This document shows positions 55,801 through 64,000 of a DNA stretch of 64,000 nucleotides, in pieces. This stretch comes from Steromphala cineraria. Lineage: Eukaryota > Mollusca > Gastropoda > Trochida > Trochidae. The notes below the pieces were generated by a model. The model was given only the letters and a program-made list of their open reading frames with translations, had not been told where the DNA came from and made no database searches. The number at the start of each line of letters is the position of its first letter. Position 1 is the first letter of the stretch. Both the position numbers and the translations under genes were made by a program. The stretch spans positions 55,558,289-55,622,288 of the forward strand of contig OU744731.1 of assembly GCA_916613615.1 (NCBI GenBank), read 5' to 3'.

Positions 55801-58800
55801 TAATTTTTTTTCTATTCTATTCTTGTCTAGGGTTTAAGAGGACATATGCACTCACTTTAGCTTTCTATTGATACAATAAACATTAATCCTTCTGTTAATT
55901 TGACTTGCAATCAATAAAAATAAGACTGCCAAATTCATGGGGTGAGGAAAGGTGATTTGGGGTTAAATGAGGCTTTCAAGAGTATTTCACTTAAATTATG
56001 GCTGCTAGTATTATTGCAGGCAGAAAGCCCTCAAAACTATTGTGGCTATGCATTGAAACCTGCTAGCATCGGCTTGACCTAGCGAACAATGACTGCACTG
56101 AAATTCAACAAATGCACCCAAACCTTACTGAGTGTACAGTTTTCTAGTGCAGACAAAGTTGACAAGCTCCTGGCAGAATTGAACCCCAGATCTCTCTATT
56201 AGAAGCTGAACGGGTTTACCATTACGCTATCCCATCCCCGCCAAATTTATAAAGTAATATTAAAATTCATAAGGGTTAGATGTACACAAATTGGAGATAT
56301 TGTTTGTTGCAAACGGCTAAATCGGTAAAGTTATAAACTTTAAAACATTAATCTATTTATCTCAATCCTTGAACAGAGACAAAAGGATGATATATTCTTC
56401 ACTGAGGTGTATCCAAAACGTTATTGATTTTTACATACACGGTAGTGTTGGGAAAAGCTTATGATTTCATAATTGATTATCGGTTATAATTGGACTGACC
56501 CCCAATCAATCATTTATAAATATTCAGTAAAATAAGAATTACACTATGATACGGTAATTTCTCAATAAATTCTACATCTTCAATGATTCAACCACATATC
56601 TTACTGAGGTCACAAATTCAAATCACTTATAAAATTTCAACCAAGGAAGTTTAAAGTTGATATCTTATGATTCAATTATTGCTTTAAATCATTGTTTTAA
56701 ACAAGTTATAGCAAAGAATACTTTTTTCAACTGAATTAATCAATCTAAATATCTTCATAATTACGACACTGCAAGATTCAGTCTTTGATACCTATCAAAC
56801 CTTTCGACCATAGTGCAAAATCAACAGTAAGAAATAGTTGAATCATAGACATTTTCTGAAAGTCTTTTGAAAATGTCAAATAATTGGAGAAATTACGGTA
56901 GTGTATAAGCATGACACTTGCAATCCGAAAATTTCATCCAAATAATGTGTGCAACAACATTCTCCGTAATTTCCTTTTGGTTGTAAACATTGTTGATCAT
57001 CTAAAACAAATTGCAAATCTCTAAGTGCATTTTGAAGAAGCCCTTGATAATTTTTCAAATTTTTTCATGTCATTTTCATTAATGTTCAAATCCATTAAAA
57101 CAGTTTTTGACAATATCCTCACAAACAATTTAAAAACATTACCTAAATGAAAGAAACATAAAATAACATGCAATAAAGAAATCTTAATCTCAGAATCCGA
57201 GTATTATCAACAATCTCAACAACGCTAATGGCCGCCTCCCTAACACTTTATTGATGTTTCATCAACCAGGAAACCCATTTGTCATCAATTTGACAAATAG
57301 GATAAATTATCAAAGCATAAAGTGGTTTGATGCTGACAGTGGGTCGACTCCTAGCTATTAAACGCACTCCTCAGTTCCTATCTCCAAACCAGCGTCCCAC
57401 AACTCAGCATCGTTTGTATCGATTAGTTCTCCTCAAAATACTCTTAAACGATGCACTTGGAGTCAACAGCTTTCCTTCGCTTCAAATTATGTTCTTGATT
57501 GAATAACAGCTATTGAATTAGAAAGCTCTGCTGTTTGAAATCAAATATATTAGACTGTGAGACCTTATTTATCAGATTTACTTTAAACAGCTTTTCTGTA
57601 TTGCGCCTGTGAAATCTGATTTATATTAATTGGATAAGACAATGGCTTCAGTACATGTAACATTTTGGTTATATGATATATTTTCATATTTACTAACAAT
57701 TGATGATTATGTGCACCAAGTTACAGATCAACAGATATTTCAATAAAATGAATCAAAGAATGTTCATGAAATGGAGCAGTAATTTTCCCCCATGACCTCA
57801 TTGCGCATAATTTTCAATCACAGCAAAACAACATCAGATTAATCTTAATAATTTTCACAACTATTAGTTCAGCTATATCACTTTGTCATCATTTCTAATT
57901 TTCTTATTCTAATTCTCAAATAGCTTCATCTATTTTAGGATTAAATCGTGTAAACACCATAATACTCTCATATTGCTAATAATTTTTGACTTTTACAAAA
58001 CAACATGAAATTTAATTCATCATTTTCACAAATATTAGTTCAGCAATTTCACATTGCCATCATTTCTAATTTCATAATCTTAATTCTCAAATAGCTTCAT
58101 CTTTTTTTCAGATCAAATCGTGTCAAAAGTACAATATTCTAAACCATACTCTTAAAATTATCATTTGCAAAGGTCATCACTTAAGTCTAGTGGCTTTACC
58201 TAACTAATATTACTGCAGGAATAAAGCCAGCAATGTAATTATGGCTTTATGTTATGGTAAAACTGGGGGCGGCTACCAAACACAAAGAAAACTAGGCGGA
58301 TGACAACTTCAAGGTATTAATTGTAATGTTTTGCCACCCATGAGGGCGGCTTCATCAGACAAATGTTACAATTTAAACCTTGAAGTTGTGACCTGCCTGG
58401 TTTTCTATGTGTTTGGTAATGCATATGCCATTCTAAGTAAACCTAGCCTCAATATCCTACGCAACACTTCGATATAGAGTCTAGCAAGATTCAGTAAAGG
58501 TCGCGTCATAAATCAGCTATTATTGGTACCATTTGTTTGAAATTTGAAATAGAAACATTATGCCCGAATGCAGACTACTGCAGCTTGGTAAGATGAGACT
58601 TGATTGGTCAATTCGATAAGAAGGCTGATGAAGTTACTGCACCTTGCTAGACTCAATATAGGGTATTATTGATGCTAGGTTTACGGAAACTGTTGCATAT
58701 CCATAAAATAACAGCCCAGAAATGTTGTGTGAAATAAACAAAGAAGTCGACGTCCACATCACTGTCTTGTATTACTACACCAACTTCTAAATGTCCTTGA

Positions 58801-61800
58801 AGAATTTCAGAGGAGAAAGTGTAGATACAGAAGAAGGAAAATGAAATTTCTAACAGTCATAAGCTCTGAGAATTAATCATCAAGATAACATTTCATACCA
58901 AGGATCACAATAACGATAATTAGATTCATAACGGATCATATTGTTTATTGGAAGATGGTCCATTAACCAACAATTGCCTGTACTTACATGAACCCAAGGG
59001 ATAATTGACTATTGATTAGGAAATGAGTGATGTTTGAGCCTATTTATGATGGCCTCATAATAACCAAGGCCAGTGCAAGACCATTAACCAAGACCATAAT
59101 CTTCCTGGTGAAGCCATCACCAATCAGCTGCCTTGACCAACATCAATACAGGCTTTGAGGGGGTTAAATGTCAAAATTTAAAGAGATATTTCTAATTATA
59201 CATACTGGAATATGAGAAATCTTATGTTGTTATTTTGAAGCTTTAGATTTAGTAAGACCATAATCTTCCTGGTGCAGCCATCACCATCAGCTGCCTTGAC
59301 CAACATCAGTATGTCGTTGTGGAGGTGTAATATCAAAATTTAAAGACATATCTAATCATACACATATAAATATTTTTATGTTGATGATGATGTTTTTTGA
59401 TGGTTCAGATTAAGTAGTCACTCAATCATGCAGCAGAGAGCTTGTGCAGCTATCGTCAAGCAGCCAATGTGACCAGCATCCATTTTGGCTTTGTGGAGAC
59501 TTTCTATTATACACATTCATATCAAATATGAGATATCTTCACTACTTGATATTTGAAGGCTTTAGATTTAACCATGTCAGTTCATCATCTTGCTGGTGCA
59601 GCCATCACCAATCAGCTGACTTGACCAGCGTCAATATGGGCTTTGTGGAGATAAAAATAAAGAGATATTTCTAATTATACACATTCATATTATAATAAAA
59701 GATGTCTCGGCTAATAATGTTCTTGTCTAATTTCAACAAGTCAGACCATCATCTGGTGCAGCAATCATCAAAGAGTCTTGACCAGCATCAATATGGGCTT
59801 TGTGGAGACGAAACATCAAGACTTAAAGAGATACTTCTTTTTGCACAGATTCATAAATATTTCCTCGTGTTATTTTGGAGGCATAAGATTTTAATAAGTA
59901 GATCTGTCATGCAGCAGCATGCTTGTTTAGCCATCATCAATTAGCAGACATGACCATTATTGAGGTACCGGTAACTGAGTGTTTGGATTTGAACGATTGA
60001 CAATGCCTAAATTATCATATTTATTGCAAAAATGACTAATTCAAACCCTGATAAGGTTCCTTAGTCACCGTCATTTGGTCTAATAATGAATCTTTTGTTT
60101 TAGCATCTAAAACATCCTCAAATAAAAGTCTATAACTCAGTTCATAGCATATTTCATGTAATGCACAAAAACAAGATAATGAAACCGCCTTCTACTTGCG
60201 TTTTAACACTGAACCTGTAATGAACCTGTCTTTACTAACAAGGAACCCTGTGATATTCAAGATTCAGAACGGTATTTTCCAGAGGTGGCAGATAAAGGGT
60301 TAACCTTCTCCTTCATGTGGTGTAAGATTAATGTTTTCCTCTAACTCAATGCAAGATATCCCACTTTCTGTAATGTGTACATTGTAGCTAAGGCATGAAA
60401 ACTAAATTTCAGACTGAATACATAGGGCATCAAAAGTCTGATTTCATGTACCCAATGCCTTCATAGACATAAAAAAAAATGTATAAATCAAAAGTCATGT
60501 TTGTTATACATGTTCCCCGCTGGCACGGAACAGAGCAGTGCATCATTGGAGACAACCGGCTTGAATACACAAGAAAATTACATCAATTCCCAGTAATTTC
60601 TGAAATGATTACAGCCTCAACTGACAATGACTTAAGATTGCTTCATAGAGCAAACAAATGATCTCCATAGAAAATCAACGTTTAACTCGTATTGACCTAG
60701 TTTTTATCAAAGAAGGAGAATAATTGGTAAATAGATGGGGTAAAAGGCTAACAAACTTGCCAATTGGATGAGAAAGTATCCAGGTCAGATGAGAAATGAT
60801 GTGGCATGATATGAATTTTGTTCCGGGTCAGATGAGAAATGATGTGGCACGATATGAATTTTGTTCCAGGTCAGATGAGAAATGATGTGGCATGATATGA
60901 ATTTTGTTCCAGGTCAGATGAGAAATGATGTGGCATGATATGAATTTTGTTTCAAGTCAATATCAAATGTTTCAATAATTTGTCTTTCACAATATTTCAC
61001 TCCTTCAATTCACAACTATTTCAAATCTTGAAATATCCTTTACTTTTTGTTGTTGATATTCCACTGCAAAGGGGAGGGGAAACCCAAATTCATAGAGGCA
61101 AAAGAATAGCTCTTCATATCATCAGGCATTAAAATTGAAATGAATTAGAATTTTTTTAAGCTTTGTACCATGAAGAACTGGTTGCTTTTAAATGATTCCT
61201 TTAACAAAAAAAAACTGTATGATTTGAACTTTTTGAACTGTTGGAGAAAATCACATAAACTGGTAGGTTTTTCTGGGTGTAAGTTTGCTGTAGAATCTCA
61301 AATTTTTTAACCACTGGCTGAGGAACTAACATAAAAAAAAATTCAAATGTATCAATGTATGTTTTTTTGTAGACGAAACTAAAAAAATTCAACTTGAATA
61401 GAAAAAAAGAAGATTTTTTTTTAAATCAATGCTACTCTATCAATATTAAAAAAACATCTTGAAGGCGAACATATACAGAAACAAGGTAGATTTTTAAAGC
61501 CCATGTTTCAATGTTTTTTTTAATGATATATGGGAATCAAGTTTCCTTCCCTTCAACATCTGGGGAAAAAAGATTGATTTGTGAGTTTTGAAACTGACAC
61601 AGAAAACAGAGACAAATTATTTTTTTCATAGACCTTATCTAATACTTCTTGAAAATGATTAAGAGTTGATTTAAAACAGTTAATTTGACCTCTATAACAG
61701 GAAAGTTGGCACAAAACACTTGCGCTGCACTGGGTGCCGAGAGCCCAAAATGAATTTTCGAAATTACAATGTAACTAGGACAATAAAGAGTTATTAATAT

Positions 61801-63443
61801 TATTATTCTTAAAACACAGGAAATTATATACCCTTAGCCATGTTTGGATTTTTGCATTAAAAAGCTGTTTTCAATGGAGAAGAAATCTGCATTAAGTTCT
61901 AGGGTGTTGCCCAGATGGTAACTGATCATGAAAATGTTAATGCCTGTTGGCCAAGAATCTGCAAATGCAAGATTTGAGCTTTCTTGACAAATGACTAACA
62001 GCAGATAATGCCTCAAATAGACCCTATGCTAATATAATGATTCAAAATCACATAAGATTGTGATTATACTCAATTATTCAAAACGCAACTCAGGGTCCTA
62101 TCTATGAATCCCTATTTTAGTAACAGTTTTTATATGATAACTATATCTTTAAAAATTGTAAATAAAAAAAACCTCTCCTATCTCAACAGGGTTAAAACAG
62201 ATCAAAGATTTTCCACACATCAATTGAGTTTCAAGTTACTAATTTTACAAAAGGAGGAGGACATTTGACCTTTTGGATGTATTAAGAAAAATAAATTGCA
62301 CATTTTGCATAATCACTTAGACGGTGGCAAGGCTATCTATGTCTATGGAGGGGTTCATGATCAAAGGTAGGTAACTCTTGTTAGCATGTCATCTCAGTTG
62401 AAATCAAACATGACACTTGTGCTCGGAAATGTATCTCAATATACTTGTGGAGCTTGTCAAACACACTTAAAAAAGTCATCTAGTTGATAAATATTTTGGT
62501 GACATTTCTATCTAACTCTGCAACAAACTCTTTTTACCATTAACTTTTGTATTCAACATTTGACAACAAAGCTGCCGAACTATAGCTATATAAATTCTCT
62601 CCGTCTCCCCATCAAATCAGATAAACAAAGAGCCTAGTTCGACAAAGCAACACTGATTCAGCAACCTACTGTGTTGTGAGTCAATGATGTTCATAGGTGT
62701 CAGGGTCATATTTGTTCATTCTTTATACATGGTAACTTCACAATGGTAAAACTAAAAAGTATACAAATTCTAGAACACCTAAAGATCACAAAGTCCCCAG
62801 ACCAGATAAATAAACTGGAATACCAAGGTTACTGCCTTACCACATGTTACTACCAAAGTGGCTTGACTTTTGGACAAAGTTTTCTGACGATTTTCAAAAT
62901 ATTTTGACTGAGTAGGTGCAAAACTACCTTGTGCAGGGGTTGAAATTAGCATTAGTAGCATAGTAAAATAAAGCTGGGCCAGTCGAAGTATTAACAGGTA
63001 GTCCAAATGACTAGTTAAATTTTCAGTCAATATATTCATTTCAATGGTTTTAGCTAGCTTGAAGGCATATGAGCCCTTAGTTTTAGAAGGCACTAGTCAA
63101 CATGAGTAGTACTGCAAGCAGACTAATTCCATCCCCTGCATGTGTCTTATCATGTCATGTCATGTTTCCAGATCCTGTACAGTAAGCAACAACTCTGTAA
63201 GCAAAGATTCCTACCTGTTGATTCTGGGATCATACTGCACAACCATGACAATATCCGAGAAGTAGAAGACGGCCATTCCTGCCAGTAACCACAGTATGTT
63301 CTGGACACAGAAGACCGACTCCTTCCGTCGATACTTCCCGTACGTCTTCTCAAACTTTCTCTGAGTCTCCTTGTCCATGTGGTCACTCAGTCGTCCGGTT
63401 GGGGCATTCCGACCCTCGTACCGGTGGGGGTCAGTAAGTGCAT
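52814..63443 (-). CDS. TMEM128: TMEM128-like four-pass membrane protein (three 3' coding exons)
   Basis: Host gene on the minus strand. Coding exons: 63443-63215 (phase-2 entry, donor GTAGGA), 54112-53945 (acceptor ttccag, donor GTCAGT) and 52913-52814 (acceptor tttcag, stop). They sum to 164 codons plus stop, beginning inside a codon, so at least one 5' exon lies beyond the right edge. All junction phases agree. Membrane segments: one in the first exon (LLAGMAVFYFSDIVMVV), one or two in the second (MSVNLSIAGFLIVYL; YPALIPIATAAFLSGGI) and one in the last (FPILFILFMSFIVLVAMFG). The motif YPALIPI and the GLWPVWGF step match the vertebrate family as I recall it, and the total size is close to it. 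Endoplasmic-reticulum residence is known of the family; its function is poorly defined. Confidence 0.85.
52920..53944. other. TMEM128 last intron
   Basis: AT-rich, between the second and last visible coding exons. Short ORFs on both strands (53374-53798) have no family resemblance and overlap each other. Confidence 0.6.
54623..54700 (+). repeat. tRNA-derived SINE-like fragment
   Basis: Contains an A-box-like tagcttagttta and, 30 bases on, a B-box-like ggtccgattctc preceded by gaccga, which can pair with tcggtc as a T-arm. The acceptor and anticodon stems do not fold convincingly, so a SINE head or pseudo-tRNA is more likely than a working tRNA. Confidence 0.4.
56170..56236 (-). repeat. tRNA-like fragment, minus strand
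   Basis: Reads on the minus strand as gggatagcgtaatggtaaac (A-box-like) with ggggttcaattctgcc (B-box-like) about 30 bases later. Stem pairing is incomplete. Probably a SINE remnant. Confidence 0.4.
58274..58418. mobile_element. 145-bp inverted-repeat MITE in TMEM128 intron
   Basis: About 53-bp arms: taccaaacacaaagaaaac and onward to caacttcaaggt at the left, complemented at the right by ttgaagttgtgacctgcctg and on to gtgtttggta, with a short loop between. It can form a long hairpin. No clear duplication at its ends. Confidence 0.75.
59090..59950. repeat. ~160-bp diverged tandem array in TMEM128 intron
   Basis: About five copies of a unit with gcagccatcaccaatcagct, gaccaacatcaatatgggct, an aaagagatatttctaatta block and a catattcat-type tail. 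Unit starts fall near 59093, 59256, 59430, 59585 and 59755. Confidence 0.75.
60779..60955. repeat. 43-bp tandem repeat, four copies
   Basis: Unit ccaggtcagatgagaaatga followed by tgtggcatgatatgaattttgtt. Copies differ by one or two bases. Confidence 0.92.
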
Positions 63444-63714
63444 CTGCAACACAAACAAGAATTTTGTTCAACCTGTTATATTAATGCAGGGTTCCAAAGT
63501 AGCACTAGTCCATGGTTAGTGAAAAGGATGCTGGGATAGTAACTTGCATTGACTGGTAGTCCAAAGGCTAGCTGAAATTTAATTGATATTTTGTTGAATT
63601 TGTAAAGATATGATAATGCAGATGTATTTGGCTAGTTGAAATGTGTTTGACCTAGAATTCTCAGAAATGCACTAGTAATGCACAGAAACGCACATGTGCG
63701 TATAAATTATTGTA

Positions 63715-64000
63715 CCGTATTTCCTCGAATAGACTCCCCCGGCATCTTTTCAGACCCTCTTTAACCCCTGGCGTGTATTCGAGACCAGGCGTAATTCGAG
63801 GCCGGCGTCTATTTATTTTTTGTTGAAAAGTTTGTCCAGGTCACAACCTCAAAAAGGAGCAATTATGGCAAATTCTCCATGGGAGCATTTATTTATCAAC
63901 TTATCACCCGGCCTCTATTCGAGACCCGGCATGTATTTACTTAAAACAGTCATACCCCCAGCGTCTATTCGAGGCCTGGCGTCTATTCGAGGAAATATGG
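63715..64000. mobile_element. MITE with CCGTATTTCCTCGAATA ends (reaches window edge)
   Basis: The left end CCGTATTTCCTCGAATA (63715-63731) is matched inverted by TATTCGAGGAAATATGG at 63984-64000, with one mismatch. The interior repeats attcgag(g/a)c motifs in both orientations. Left flank is TA, consistent with a mariner-type target; the right flank lies beyond the window. Confidence 0.8.

Larger units (their letters stand above)
54113..63214. other. TMEM128 intron of 9.1 kb
   Basis: Bounded by a GTAGGA donor and a ttccag acceptor on the minus strand. It contains tRNA-like SINE fragments, an inverted-repeat element and two tandem arrays, listed separately. No gene within it was supported. 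Confidence 0.75.

Overview
The window looks like nuclear DNA of a marine invertebrate, most likely a mollusc. It is AT-rich, has spliceosomal introns with GTAAGT donors, contains a host membrane-protein gene (TMEM128-like) with a 9-kb intron, and is crowded with MITEs, a Tc1/mariner element and satellites. The phylum is an inference; nothing in the window fixes the species.

Layout. 1-5.6 kb holds remnants of a small secreted Gly/His-rich peptide family (two signal-peptide exons, two Gly/His exons, a tandem duplication). 5.6-14.8 kb is gene-poor and made of dispersed repeats, MITEs and a 47-bp minisatellite. 14.85-16.57 kb is a 71-bp MITE whose 6-bp target duplication was split by an intact Tc1/mariner transposon. 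16.9-18.4 kb holds tandem arrays and another MITE.

18,918-37,089 is the main object: a complete Polinton/Maverick (polintovirus/adintovirus-like) element of 18,172 bp. It has 5'-AG...CT-3' ends, about 600-bp terminal inverted repeats and a perfect 6-bp target-site duplication (TCTTAC). On the plus strand is one spliced five-exon gene for a protein-primed type DNA polymerase B with C2H2 zinc fingers at its N-terminus. Converging on it from the minus strand are a tandem-PC4 protein, a Cys/His protein, a chromodomain integrase, a probable penton (single jelly-roll) protein, a basic protein, a double jelly-roll major capsid candidate, an adenain-type protease, a pair of paralogous small proteins, a packaging ATPase and two further small proteins. 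Every ORF is open. TATA boxes (TATATAAG type) and AATAAA signals define about five minus-strand transcription units and one plus-strand unit. Replication (polymerase), integration (integrase), virion building (capsid, penton, protease) and packaging (ATPase) are all represented.

The Polinton sits three bases inside an older 805-bp MITE filled with a TAATTAGG array. The MITE's own 6-bp duplication (GTATCT) now lies on either side of the 18-kb insertion. This gives a readable insertion history.

37.9-52.8 kb is again gene-poor: an inverted copy of the repeat cluster seen at 8.6-12.7 kb, a 3-kb minisatellite of about 29-bp units with higher-order repeats, a 145-bp tandem array, and a textbook hAT MITE with an 8-bp duplication. 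52.8-63.44 kb carries three coding exons of a TMEM128 orthologue on the minus strand (its 5' end lies beyond the right edge), and the window ends in a MITE.
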